From: CAYSPU01 sp964432995
GTDB taxonomy: Bacteria; Verrucomicrobiota; Verrucomicrobiia; Limisphaerales; JAHDYP01
Assembly (NCBI GenBank): GCA_964432995.1
Contig: CAYSPU010000113.1
Coordinates: 1 to 17,666 of the forward strand
Reading direction: 5' to 3'
DNA length: 17,666 nt
Shown: piece by piece, positions 1 to 7,239 of the stretch
Layout: every line of letters starts with the position of its first letter
How positions within the stretch are numbered: the first letter of the stretch is position 1
Notes under the pieces: model-generated
Databases searched by the model: none
What the model saw: the letters and a program-made list of their open reading frames with translations, nothing else
Told to the model about the DNA's origin: nothing
Translations under genes and position numbers: made by a program

Positions 1-161
1 AGACCTCGCAAAGTCTAGCTTAGCCGCTGGTCTTAATTTCGGGGGCCATTTCAGACCTCCAGTTTCTCGTGATCGAACATGGGGGGCATGGGGAGATTAG
101 GAGTAAGATTAAGATTAAGATTATGATTAGGATTAAGAGCAGGAGGCAGAGGGGCTCTTCG
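1..161. other. Intergenic region downstream of the sigma factor
   Basis: I see no convincing gene here. The stretch lies 3' of the minus-strand sigma factor gene. It carries a short inverted repeat at its left edge (AGAC at 1-4 and GTCT at 13-16) and the purine-rich hexamer repeat described separately at 94-139. Sigma factors of this type often sit just ahead of a serine/threonine kinase gene. No kinase coding sequence starts within these 161 bases, so any partner must lie beyond the window. Confidence 0.5.
94..139. repeat. Imperfect GATTAA-type hexamer microsatellite
   Basis: About seven imperfect copies of a six-base unit (AGATTA, GATTAA or GATTAG; on the other strand TTAATC) run through this AT-rich patch. 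It stands out sharply from the GC-rich surroundings. It lies 22 bases or more beyond the stop codon of the sigma factor gene, so it is noncoding on that strand. Simple repeats of this kind look like polymerase-slippage products. No function is evident. Confidence 0.75.
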
Positions 162-914
162 TCACCCTGTCAGCAACTCGACCAGGTAGTGCATTTCTTC
201 ATCGATTTCCGCCGGGGTGGCGACGGTGTTCGCCACTTCGGCGCGGACCAGGGCCCGATACCGCCTTCGCAGTCGCACGACCGCCATGGCTACGGCATCG
301 GCACTCAGGTCCAGCCGCTGGGCACTGCTCGAATAGGCGGCCCGATCCGCAGGTTGCGACAGGTAGCGCTTGATCTCCTCGAACAAAGCTCGATGGTCAT
401 CGCCCTCGTACTCTGCACGGAGCTTGGCCACGCTGCCTTGGACCACCGTCTCGGCCCAGGCGCGGTCGAACGCGGACTCCGGGCCTTGTCCCGAGGCGGG
501 CTCCTGGGTGAACAGGGCTTCGGCCTGGAGAGCATCCAAGGGAATCATGTGGGCGCCACCCCCGCGTTTGGCGGCGGTCGAACGATCGAATTGGTCACAG
601 AGGAATCGCTTGAGTGTGGTCAACAGGAACGTCCGGAACCTCCCTTTCTCCGCGAGAACGTCCTTGAGGTAGTGTTTTTCGAGGAACCGTTCGAAGAATG
701 CCTGGGTCAGGTCCTTGGCCTCTTCCGGAGGATGTCCCTTTCGCCGGACGAACGCGTAGAGCGGATACCAGTACGTCCGGCAGAGTCTCTGCAGAGCTTC
801 CTGTGAGTCCGGCGATCCGCTGTCGCCCGCCGCCAACACCACGCTCCAGTGTGTCGTCGTGAACTGGGCGGCGGTCCGCTCTCGCGACTCGTCCTCTGAC
901 GGATTCGAGGACAT
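162..914 (-). CDS. ECF-like sigma-70 family RNA polymerase sigma factor (planctomycete/verrucomicrobial TTHWSVV type)
   Basis: This is a 250-residue RNA polymerase sigma subunit expected to direct core polymerase to a small regulon. The N-terminal signature FTTTHWSVV (residues 18-26) is typical of the ECF-like factors expanded in Planctomycetes and Verrucomicrobia. Region 2 follows at about 40-110, with YWYPLYAFVRR and the core-binding motif KDLTQAFF (67-74). Region 4 is at about 190-228, a helix-turn-helix ending in VVRLRRRYRALVRAEVANTV, and the tail contains the family's acidic IDEEMHYL. The ATG at 914 is preceded by AGGGA at a short distance. An in-frame GTG at 926 would add four residues. 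Members of this group are often encoded next to a Ser/Thr kinase and lack a classical anti-sigma gene. Neither is visible here, so what controls it is unknown. Confidence 0.9.
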   Translation of the reverse strand: MSSNPSEDESRERTAAQFTTTHWSVVLAAGDSGSPDSQEALQRLCRTYWYPLYAFVRRKGHPPEEAKDLTQAFFERFLEKHYLKDVLAEKGRFRTFLLTTLKRFLCDQFDRSTAAKRGGGAHMIPLDALQAEALFTQEPASGQGPESAFDRAWAETVVQGSVAKLRAEYEGDDHRALFEEIKRYLSQPADRAAYSSSAQRLDLSADAVAMAVVRLRRRYRALVRAEVANTVATPAEIDEEMHYLVELLTG

Positions 915-1134
915 CTTTCCCTGCACCTTCCGACTCGCGGCAACCCACGCAGCGGTGCTTCAGGCCCCAGTGCCCGAGGACGGCTCGGGATCCGCCAAGA
1001 GTTCAGCTACGAGTTGACCATATCGCAGGATTCAAGGCGAGCGGAGAAGAGGGCCGCGGCACCAACGCAGGCACAGTCTGAAGATGCCCACTGCCCATGA
1101 ATCCCCCTACCCATTCTGGGATACCACTGCGCAT

Positions 1135-1176
1135 GAAAGGTAGGGCGACCTCTCCGAGGGCGCCGGAAGAGCATCC
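1135..1176 (+). repeat. Dispersed palindromic element, copy A (partial)
   Basis: This 42-bp segment begins GAAAGGTAGGGCGACC and ends GAGCATCC. It matches the reverse complement of 14313-14354 at 37 of 42 positions by hand alignment, with no gaps. It sits just downstream of the GH127-type gene. Its right part forms one arm of the hairpin at 1162-1197. Two inverted copies at unrelated gene ends in one window indicate a genome-dispersed noncoding element. Only one half of the longer element at 14248-14348 is clearly conserved here. Confidence 0.75.
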
Positions 1177-1197
1177 AACCCGGCACGTTCTTCCGGC
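1162..1197 (-). terminator. Candidate transcription-terminating hairpin after the GH127-type gene
   Basis: A perfect 9-bp stem (GCCGGAAGA at 1162-1170 pairing with TCTTCCGGC at 1189-1197) encloses an 18-base loop. It starts about 30 bases beyond the stop codon of the minus-strand gene ending at 1228. There is no clear run of U on the transcript after the stem, so a classical intrinsic terminator is not proven. It could instead be a 3' stabilising or processing structure contributed by the dispersed repeat. Confidence 0.45.
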
Positions 1198-1227
1198 TTG
1201 CCGCGACGGGCGGCCCGGGGCGGCGGG

Positions 1228-3252
1228 TTACTCCCGCAGCCGCGGGAACTCGGTGATCCGGATGTTGGTGCAGCCGTAGGGGATGAGGGCGATTTCCTCG
1301 ACGGGTTCCTTCGAGGTCTGAGGGCCCGGCTGGATTTCGCCAGCCCAGCCGTGCTCGAGTTTCCAGTCTGGGAGGCGACGCCCACGGGCTTTGGCAACCA
1401 CGCCGGCGCCGTCGGGGGAGAACGGCTTCTCGCCGACCGGCTGTTCCGCGAAGGTGAAGCTCCTCTCGGGATTGTCCTCGTCGACGAGCAGGCCGTAGTT
1501 CCAGGGAGTCGTGGGGCGAACCTCGAAGTCGCCGTGCGGGAGTTCGCGATGGGGTTTGTCGGCGTTGATCCTGGTCCAACTCTCCCCGATACGAAGCGAG
1601 TAGAGGAGCGGGCCGCGTTCAACGGCGACGGCCTGGTTGTAGCGCCGGGAGGTCTTCACCCGCATCGGGAAGCGGAGGGAGATTCGGGTGGGACCGTCCC
1701 ATCGCAGTTGGAGACGATGGAAGGAGGCGGACGTCAGGGGTTTCTCCGGACCGTCAGCCACGCGGAAGGTGGCCCCTTCCGTCCAGGCCGGGACGCGGAG
1801 CAGCAACGGGAACCGAACAGGGCGGTCAGCGGTGACCGTGACCTGCACTGTCTCGCGGAAGGGATAGTCACCTTCGGTCGTGATTTGGACGGGGACGCCG
1901 CGCACGGTGGTCCGGGCGGTGCAGGGGGCGTAGGCAACGGCCGCCAAGCCGTCGTCGGCAGTTCGCATCCAGAGGTGGGCGACGAATTTGGGCCAGCCCT
2001 GGTGAAGGTTGGCGGTGCAGCAGCCGAAGTTCGGTTCGAGGCCGTAGAGGTTCGAGTCGGGCCCGTTGCTGCTCCACATGTGGTCGGGGTTGACGGTGCA
2101 CTGAACTTGGTTCACCTGCTGGTCGTATTGGTGCGACCACATGTCCGGGGCGAAGGTGGCGGGCAGGGCGTTGTAGGCGATGCGTTCGAGGCGGTCGCCG
2201 TAGGCAGGGTCGCCGGTGAGCGCAACGAGGTGTTCGAGGGAGTAAAGGGCCTCCACGACGGCGCAGAGTTCGGTGCCCTGGGTGGGGCTGCGACCGGCGA
2301 GGCACTCGTCGCCGCTGAACATACCCGTTGCCTGACCGTGGTAACGGTCGAGGATCCGCCACATCTCCGCCGCGAAGGCGCGCTCGCCTTCCCGTCGCGT
2401 CAGTCGCCACGAAAGCGCATAGGCTTTGAGCGCCATCGCGGTGTTCACCACGTGCTTCTCCCAGGTCCACAACCCCCGCCGCGGGGTCGGGGAGACGATG
2501 TCATTTCCCTCGTAGAACGACCAGTAATCGAATCCCTGGTCGCGAAACTTCCGGGCCAGATCCAGAAGCCATGGCTCGCGAGTCTGCTCATAGGCGTAGT
2601 AGACCGGGATCAGCCCCTCGAACCAGCGATAGCGTCCCCAGCCGAACAGGGGTGTCCGATCCAGCGCTTCGAGGCTCGCCCGCAAGTTCCTCAGGACGCC
2701 CTGGAGGACCGCGGCGTCGCCGGTGGCCTCGTGGTATTGGACCAGCACCTTGTTCGCCAGAAGAATAGCCCACAGGTCGTATGACTTGGCCGCGGCGTCC
2801 GCCGGATAGGGGGCATACCAGCCGTCGGGTCGCTGGCTGCTGACAATATGACGGACGTAACGGCGGGCTTTCGCCTGGAGGTTCGTGTCGTCGAGAACCC
2901 AGGCCAACGGAATGAAGCCGTCCAGCCAGTAAGGAGCGCGTTCCCAACCTTCGGCCTTGCCGCCAAACCACTGGCTCTGCCCGACGTCCGGCCAGAACTC
3001 GTCCAGGTGACCGCTCAGGCCGTCAGCCTGCAGCCGCAGTTGGCGGTGCAGCCAACCTTGCGGGCGAATCGCGCTCAAAGGCAGAGGGCGAAACGCCGGT
3101 TCGGCCAGGCTGCCCCCCGAGGCGCGGGGGGCGGAGGCTTTCGAGGCGGCGTGGGTGCTGGCCAACGGTCCCAGCGCCACCGTGGCGGCGCCGGCGGCGA
3201 TCCCGTGGAGAAATCGGCGTCGGGGTAGATTGGGGAAGGACTGGGTCTGCAT
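1228..3252 (-). CDS. Tat-exported beta-L-arabinofuranosidase-like glycoside hydrolase (GH127/DUF1680)
   Basis: A 674-residue secreted enzyme of the DUF1680/GH127 class, whose characterised members release beta-L-arabinofuranose from plant glycans. A twin-arginine signal lies at residues 10-32 (PRRRFLHG followed by a hydrophobic Ala/Gly-rich stretch). The catalytic (alpha/alpha)6 barrel spans about 55-430, followed by beta-sandwich domains to the C-terminus. The metal/nucleophile set known from Bifidobacterium HypBA1 (Glu-x-Cys, then a Cys-Cys pair about 77 residues later) is present as E328-L-C330 and C411-C412, so the enzyme looks active. The reading frame stays open upstream to 3546. The ATG at 3252 is chosen because it places the Tat motif at the N-terminus; no strong ribosome-binding site is visible. 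It is transcribed divergently from the large repeat protein. Substrate is inferred from family, and GH146-like or other DUF1680 specificities are possible. Confidence 0.9.
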   Translation of the reverse strand: MQTQSFPNLPRRRFLHGIAAGAATVALGPLASTHAASKASAPRASGGSLAEPAFRPLPLSAIRPQGWLHRQLRLQADGLSGHLDEFWPDVGQSQWFGGKAEGWERAPYWLDGFIPLAWVLDDTNLQAKARRYVRHIVSSQRPDGWYAPYPADAAAKSYDLWAILLANKVLVQYHEATGDAAVLQGVLRNLRASLEALDRTPLFGWGRYRWFEGLIPVYYAYEQTREPWLLDLARKFRDQGFDYWSFYEGNDIVSPTPRRGLWTWEKHVVNTAMALKAYALSWRLTRREGERAFAAEMWRILDRYHGQATGMFSGDECLAGRSPTQGTELCAVVEALYSLEHLVALTGDPAYGDRLERIAYNALPATFAPDMWSHQYDQQVNQVQCTVNPDHMWSSNGPDSNLYGLEPNFGCCTANLHQGWPKFVAHLWMRTADDGLAAVAYAPCTARTTVRGVPVQITTEGDYPFRETVQVTVTADRPVRFPLLLRVPAWTEGATFRVADGPEKPLTSASFHRLQLRWDGPTRISLRFPMRVKTSRRYNQAVAVERGPLLYSLRIGESWTRINADKPHRELPHGDFEVRPTTPWNYGLLVDEDNPERSFTFAEQPVGEKPFSPDGAGVVAKARGRRLPDWKLEHGWAGEIQPGPQTSKEPVEEIALIPYGCTNIRITEFPRLRE

Positions 3253-3261
3253 CTTGTGTCG

Positions 3262-3273
3262 CGCAATGTTGCG
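3262..3273. promoter_or_regulatory. Operator-like inverted repeat CGCAA-TG-TTGCG
   Basis: A perfect 5-bp inverted repeat with a 2-base centre lies 10 bases upstream of the chosen start codon of the minus-strand GH127-type gene. Its position would suit a repressor site or a small hairpin in the leader. A palindrome this short can arise by chance, and no regulator gene lies beside it, so the assignment is tentative. Confidence 0.25.
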
Positions 3274-3498
3274 TGGGGGGGATTCAACCGGCGGCCATCG
3301 GTTCAGGCCAGCCAAAAGCGCTTTAGGAAACGGAAGTCTCGCCGACCGCGCGGGCCACGCCGAGATCGTCTGCGTCCTTCGGTGTGTTCCGAGGCCAAAA
3401 GCGCGTGCGTCGACACCCGAGTTGGCAATCTGAACGACTGACCCGCGGCCGACGAGCAGGGCGCGAACGAGGGATCGCCAGTTTCTGCGGTTATCGCC

Positions 3499-3527
3499 TT
3501 GCTTATTCCCATTCTTGCGCGGATAAA
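3499..3527 (+). promoter_or_regulatory. Weak sigma-70-like promoter candidate for the repeat protein
   Basis: TTGCTT (3499-3504) and GATAAA (3522-3527) are separated by exactly 17 bases in a locally AT-richer patch about 117 bases upstream of the plus-strand start codon. The -35 box matches the consensus at only three of six positions and the -10 box at four of six. Confidence 0.25.
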
Positions 3528-3631
3528 CTGTGTGTGTTCCCTGCAAGATGTTGATTTGTCCCGAGGGCTATCATGCCGGGGGAGCATAGCCTTGGGCTCG
3601 AGAAAGAAGCAACCGCTGCTCGCTTAAGGCC

Positions 3632-3637
3632 AGAGGA
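3632..3637 (+). promoter_or_regulatory. Ribosome-binding site AGAGGA fixing the start of the repeat protein
   Basis: A purine-rich Shine-Dalgarno-like AGAGGA ends 7 bases before the ATG at 3645. This supports that start over the in-frame ATG at 3573, which would put 24 charged residues ahead of the signal peptide. Confidence 0.6.
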
Positions 3638-3644
3638 TGTTTCC

Positions 3645-6600
3645 ATGAAGATCATCGAACCACCCCATTGCGGGTTGCAGTCCGAATCCGGTTTCCAGCG
3701 TTACCTGCCATGGGCTATTCGCGCCCTGATGTTACTTGCGACATGGCTGTTAGCGCCAGGGCTGACCCACGCTGAGAGGTTGGCCTGGATGGGGCGCAGC
3801 AGCGGCTATTGGCACGAGCGATCGAACTGGGAACCGGTCGCCCTTCCTCAGGTGGGCGATGAACTCGTGTTTCCGCCCAGGTACAGCGACTTTGCCACAA
3901 CCAACACTCTTGCCCCTGGGTTTCGGTTCCGCTCGATCACCATTTACGGCGCCAACTACGCGCTGCGCGGTAATCCCATCACGCTGAACGGCCGCATCGC
4001 TGCTCTTTACGGCGCTGGTGACTCCGCCTCGATCGACCTGGACATCACCTTTCAGTGGGCCCCGGATGTGGTCGGGGGATGCGGGTTTTCCCCTGTGGTC
4101 AACAACTCGATTCTCTATGTCAACGGCGACGTGAACCTTCTTAGCTCAATCGCGGTCACAGATCATGGGAATGTGCTGCTGGGGGGCGCCATCAGCGGCG
4201 GGGGTGGCATCACCAAGTCTGGCGTTGGCTACTTGCGGCTCTATGGTTCGACCGACAACACCTACACGGGTCTGACCCGCCTGATCTCCGGCACCCTCGA
4301 GTTAAACAAGACCGGCGCCAACGCGATGGGGGGCGATCTTTACGTGGGCGATAGCCAGGGGACGGACACCGTGCGGTGGCTGCGCGGGAACCAGTTGCCT
4401 GACACGACCACCGTGACGGTCGCCGCGGACGCGTTGATGGATCTCAATAACTTCGATGAAACCATCGGCGGGCTGGTCCTGCGCGCGGGAAAGGTGGAGA
4501 CCGGTTCCGGCACACTCACCCTCAACGGTGGTGTCACGGCCGGCGACGTGGAAGGTGTCGCGAGCATCCGAGGCAACCTCGCGCTGGGCACCGCCACGCG
4601 GACCTTCGAGGTCCTGCCCCAACCAGACCTAAGCGGTTACCCACAGTTGCGCGTGCATGCGGCGATCAGTGGCTCAGGGGGCCTGATCAAGACCGGGGGC
4701 GGGTATCTCAGTCTGGCCGGATCAAACACCTATACCGGATTCACGACGGTGAGCGATGGCACATTAATCGCGGAATCGGACACCGCGTTGGGCGACACGA
4801 TCCGTGGAACGGTGGTCCAAGCCGGCGGGGCGCTGTACTTAAGCAACGCCCAGGTCGGCGAGGAATCGTTGACCGTGACCGGGAGCGGTCACCCGAATGC
4901 ATCCGCCCTGATGGCTTTCGGGCTGGCTACCAATTCCTGGGCTGGGCCCGTCACTTTCATGAATTCCGTGGGCATCTATGTCAACGGTCGCAGTTGGCTT
5001 CATTTCACCGGGCCCATGGACGGCGCGGGCGGCCCCATCCTGACGGGTCCGGGGACGGTTGTCTTCTCGGGCACCAGCGGCAACACCTACACGGGCGATA
5101 CGGTGGTCAACCAAGGCACGCTCGAGCTGGGCAAGACCGCAGGCACGGGTGTGGCCATCCGCGACGGCACGTTGTATATCGGCGATGGCGTGGGGGGCGC
5201 GCAGGCAGACGTGGTGCGGTTTCTGGCCAACAACCAACTGTGGTCGACCGTCCCGGCTGTCATCACCAACTCCGGCTGGCTGGATTTAAACAACTGCAAC
5301 GACACGGTGGGAGATCTGACGTTGGCGGCGGGCAGGATCGACACGGGCACGGGCCTGCTGACGCTGGCGGGGGACGTGAGCGCTCGTCCCGCGGGATTGG
5401 AGAAGGCCATGATCAATGGTCGGATGGCGCTATCGGGCGCAACGCGAACTTTCGAGGTGACCTCCGGCGGCCAGGAACTCTATCCAGAACCCGTGCTGCA
5501 GGTGGAGGCGGACATCAGTGGGCCGGCAGGCCTGCTCAAGACAGATGATGCCGCGCTAGCCCTTCGCGGCGCCAATAGTTACAGCGGTCTGAGCACGGTC
5601 GCCGAGGGGAGCTTGCTGGTTCTGGCGGACACCGCCTTGGGCGCCACTTCAGCCGGCACGCTGGTGCAACGGGGCGCCTTCCTGTCAATCGGTTCCCTCT
5701 ACAACCAGGGCATTCATGTGGGAGAAGAAGACCTCACCCTCCATGGCTCGCTCAGCGCCGCCGGTGGTTTCAGCACGTCGAATTCCTGGACGGGCCCGAT
5801 CACGCTGGCCGACGATGTTGCGATAGGAGTGAGAAAGAGTGGCTTCTTGAACCTGGCCGGTCCGATCGCGGGTTTGGGTGGCTTTACCATACGCGAAGGG
5901 GATTCGGGCACTCTCATTCTAAGCGGGGCCGTCGCCAATACCTACGCCGGCACCACGCGTGTTGACGAGGGTACATTAGTGCTGGCCAAGAGCGTCGCCG
6001 ACGGCGCCATCCCGGGGCCGTTGGTGATTGGCGATAGCGACGCCGGTGTTGGGGCCGGTGTTGTCCGCCTCCAGCGGGCCAACCAGATCGCGAACGCCAC
6101 CCGGGTCACCCTCGGCAGCTCAGGCCGGTTCGATCTGAACGGGTATTACGACCGCATTGACACGGTCACCGGCGACGGGCCCATCACCTTAGGATCCGGA
6201 CATCTGATCGCGGGTCACAGCGGCAGCAGCTTCTCGTTTGACGGCGTGGTCTCGGGCACGGGGTATCTCTGGAAAGTGGGCGCCGGTACATGGACACTTG
6301 CGGCCGACAACACGTACAGTGGGACCACCCAGATCGAAGCCGGCACGCTGCGGATCAACGGCTCGCAAATCGCCAGCGACGTGACCATCCACGGACTTGG
6401 TGTTCTCGGAGGCACCGGCGTCACTGGTCACCTCACCTCAATGGGCGGGGCGCTTTCCCCCGGCAACAGCCCCGGCATGCTGACCAGCAGCAACGTCCTT
6501 CTGGATGCCGCGTCCGAGTTTGTCGTCGAACTCACCAACACGGGCGTCGATCAGTTGAACGCGCGCGGCCAAGTTGTTTTAGGCGACGCCGGCCTCGTTC

Positions 6601-7019
6601 TCTCGGCAGCGGGCCTGTTGCCCGCGGAGGGCCAGGAGTTTGTCATCATTAGAAACGACGGCACGGATGCGATCATCGGCACGTTTGCGGATATGCCGGA
6701 AGGCACGTTGATCTCGGCCGGGGCGAATCAGTTCCGCATCAGCTACGGGGGCGGCACCGGCAATGACGTGGTGCTTGTCGCCACCAACACCGCCGCCCTT
6801 TGGCCAGCCTTGGCCATCGGGAAAACGGCCAGCAACAGCGTGGTCCTCTCCTGGCCGCAGTCCGTGACCGGTTGGTTCCTGCAAGCGACCACCAATCTGG
6901 GAACCACGCCCGTCTTGTGGACAGCGCTTCCCCCACCCTATTCCAGCAATCTCACCGATTACCTGTTCACTGAACCGGTCACCACCGGCTCCCGGTTTTA
7001 CCGGATGCATCGGCCGTAA
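3645..7019 (+). CDS. Large secreted protein with autotransporter-associated beta-strand repeats
   Basis: An 1124-residue extracellular or surface protein. A signal peptide is visible (WAIRALMLLATWLLAPGLTHA, roughly residues 23-43). The body is a predicted beta-helix of autotransporter-associated beta-strand (PATR, TIGR02601-like) repeats, with cores at N205, N361, N480, N644, N765 and N889 (pattern N-[ST]-Y-[TSA]-G-x-[TS], then GTLxL). Cores alternate in a larger unit of about 280 residues. After the last core comes the family's typical GGTG ... LSPGNSPGML segment (about 922-946). The C-terminus (about 1063-1124) contains LSWPQSVTGWFLQATTNL and ends RFYRMHRP, a tail common on verrucomicrobial secreted proteins. 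No autotransporter beta-barrel is present, so it is not a classical type V autotransporter. The role is unknown; adhesion or glycan contact is a guess. It is divergent from the GH127-type gene. Confidence 0.88.
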   Translation: MKIIEPPHCGLQSESGFQRYLPWAIRALMLLATWLLAPGLTHAERLAWMGRSSGYWHERSNWEPVALPQVGDELVFPPRYSDFATTNTLAPGFRFRSITIYGANYALRGNPITLNGRIAALYGAGDSASIDLDITFQWAPDVVGGCGFSPVVNNSILYVNGDVNLLSSIAVTDHGNVLLGGAISGGGGITKSGVGYLRLYGSTDNTYTGLTRLISGTLELNKTGANAMGGDLYVGDSQGTDTVRWLRGNQLPDTTTVTVAADALMDLNNFDETIGGLVLRAGKVETGSGTLTLNGGVTAGDVEGVASIRGNLALGTATRTFEVLPQPDLSGYPQLRVHAAISGSGGLIKTGGGYLSLAGSNTYTGFTTVSDGTLIAESDTALGDTIRGTVVQAGGALYLSNAQVGEESLTVTGSGHPNASALMAFGLATNSWAGPVTFMNSVGIYVNGRSWLHFTGPMDGAGGPILTGPGTVVFSGTSGNTYTGDTVVNQGTLELGKTAGTGVAIRDGTLYIGDGVGGAQADVVRFLANNQLWSTVPAVITNSGWLDLNNCNDTVGDLTLAAGRIDTGTGLLTLAGDVSARPAGLEKAMINGRMALSGATRTFEVTSGGQELYPEPVLQVEADISGPAGLLKTDDAALALRGANSYSGLSTVAEGSLLVLADTALGATSAGTLVQRGAFLSIGSLYNQGIHVGEEDLTLHGSLSAAGGFSTSNSWTGPITLADDVAIGVRKSGFLNLAGPIAGLGGFTIREGDSGTLILSGAVANTYAGTTRVDEGTLVLAKSVADGAIPGPLVIGDSDAGVGAGVVRLQRANQIANATRVTLGSSGRFDLNGYYDRIDTVTGDGPITLGSGHLIAGHSGSSFSFDGVVSGTGYLWKVGAGTWTLAADNTYSGTTQIEAGTLRINGSQIASDVTIHGLGVLGGTGVTGHLTSMGGALSPGNSPGMLTSSNVLLDAASEFVVELTNTGVDQLNARGQVVLGDAGLVLSAAGLLPAEGQEFVIIRNDGTDAIIGTFADMPEGTLISAGANQFRISYGGGTGNDVVLVATNTAALWPALAIGKTASNSVVLSWPQSVTGWFLQATTNLGTTPVLWTALPPPYSSNLTDYLFTEPVTTGSRFYRMHRP
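4257..6308 (+). repeat. Higher-order repeat of about 280 residues within the beta-strand-repeat protein
   Basis: Corresponding landmarks recur in order. Each long unit starts with a NTYTG-type core and a GTLEL/GTLVL strand, then YIGD/YVGD/VIGD, NQL/NQI and DLNN/DLNG. The first two units continue with GTLTL/GLLTL, TRTFEV, a second short core, VGEE.LT and NSW.GP. Long units begin at residues 205, 480 and 765; the third is shortened after DLNG. The spacings of 275 and 285 residues indicate internal duplication followed by strong divergence. Confidence 0.7.
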
Positions 7020-7239
7020 AGACTCTGACGAGGTGAGGTCTGCCTCGCGCCAGTCGCCGAAGAGATCGGCGCTGAGAATGGGGGTAGACTTGGAGCCGTT
7101 GTTGGCGACGCAGCGCTGGGCGGTGAGGACGAGGATGGTGCTGGGCAAGGCGAAAGCCAGGCGAAAGCCGGTGGCAGATCCTCAAGTCGGGAGCGCGAGC
7201 GTCCGATACGGCAAGTGAGTGACGTATTTGGCGCTACAG
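7020..7239. other. Intergenic region between the repeat protein and the hybrid kinase
   Basis: This 220-bp gap contains no intact gene. Its left half holds, on the minus strand, a short fossil of a rhamnogalacturonan lyase (listed separately). A perfect 11-bp tandem duplication (AGGCGAAAGCC at 7148-7158 and 7159-7169) lies directly at the fossil's upstream edge. No obvious terminator hairpin with a U-tract follows the repeat-protein gene, and no clear promoter for the kinase was found. Confidence 0.5.
7030..7150 (-). pseudogene. Fossil fragment of a PL11-type rhamnogalacturonan lyase
   Basis: On the minus strand about 40 codons read LTAQRCVANNGSKSTP followed by ILSADLFGDWRE. This closely resembles the conserved C-terminal part of family PL11 rhamnogalacturonan lyases, where NNGTKSTP and DLxGDWREE are strongly conserved. 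The similarity stops just after WRE as the sequence approaches the end of the plus-strand repeat protein. On the other side it ends at an 11-bp tandem repeat, with an in-frame stop codon a little further upstream. There is no room for the other roughly 550 residues of such an enzyme. It is therefore best read as the remains of a deleted gene. The family assignment rests on remembered motifs, not on a database search. Confidence 0.6.

Larger units (their letters stand above)
915..1227. other. Intergenic region between the glycosidase and sigma factor genes
   Basis: This gap of about 313 bases separates two minus-strand genes, so it holds the 3' end of the GH127-type gene and the promoter region of the sigma factor gene. 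Reading frames on both strands show no recognisable protein. The only structured part is the hairpin-bearing dispersed repeat at 1135-1197. I could not find a convincing -35/-10 pair ahead of the sigma factor. Confidence 0.5.
3253..3644. other. Divergent intergenic regulatory region
   Basis: This 392-bp gap lies between the divergently transcribed GH127-type gene and the large beta-strand-repeat protein, so it should hold both promoters. It contains a perfect short inverted repeat near the glycosidase start (3262-3273), a weak plus-strand promoter candidate (3499-3527) and a good ribosome-binding site for the plus-strand gene. Frames extending both genes into this region are open but carry no recognisable protein sequence, so I treat it as noncoding. 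Confidence 0.55.

Noticed and set aside
1198..2784. A 528-codon plus-strand frame opposite the GH127-type gene
   Set aside because: The minus strand carries an intact enzyme with catalytic motifs and a signal peptide; the plus-strand product is compositionally biased and unrecognisable.
3253..3546. N-terminal extension of the GH127-type protein by 98 residues
   Set aside because: It would bury the twin-arginine signal in the interior; the extension has no recognisable sequence and overlaps the divergent promoter region.
3645..7019. PEP-CTERM or classical autotransporter protein
   Set aside because: There is no PEP motif with a transmembrane helix and basic tail, and no C-terminal beta-barrel.
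6579..7148. A 189-codon minus-strand ORF as a real gene
   Set aside because: Only its first 40 codons resemble a known family (PL11); the remainder is the antisense of the conserved C-terminus of the repeat protein.
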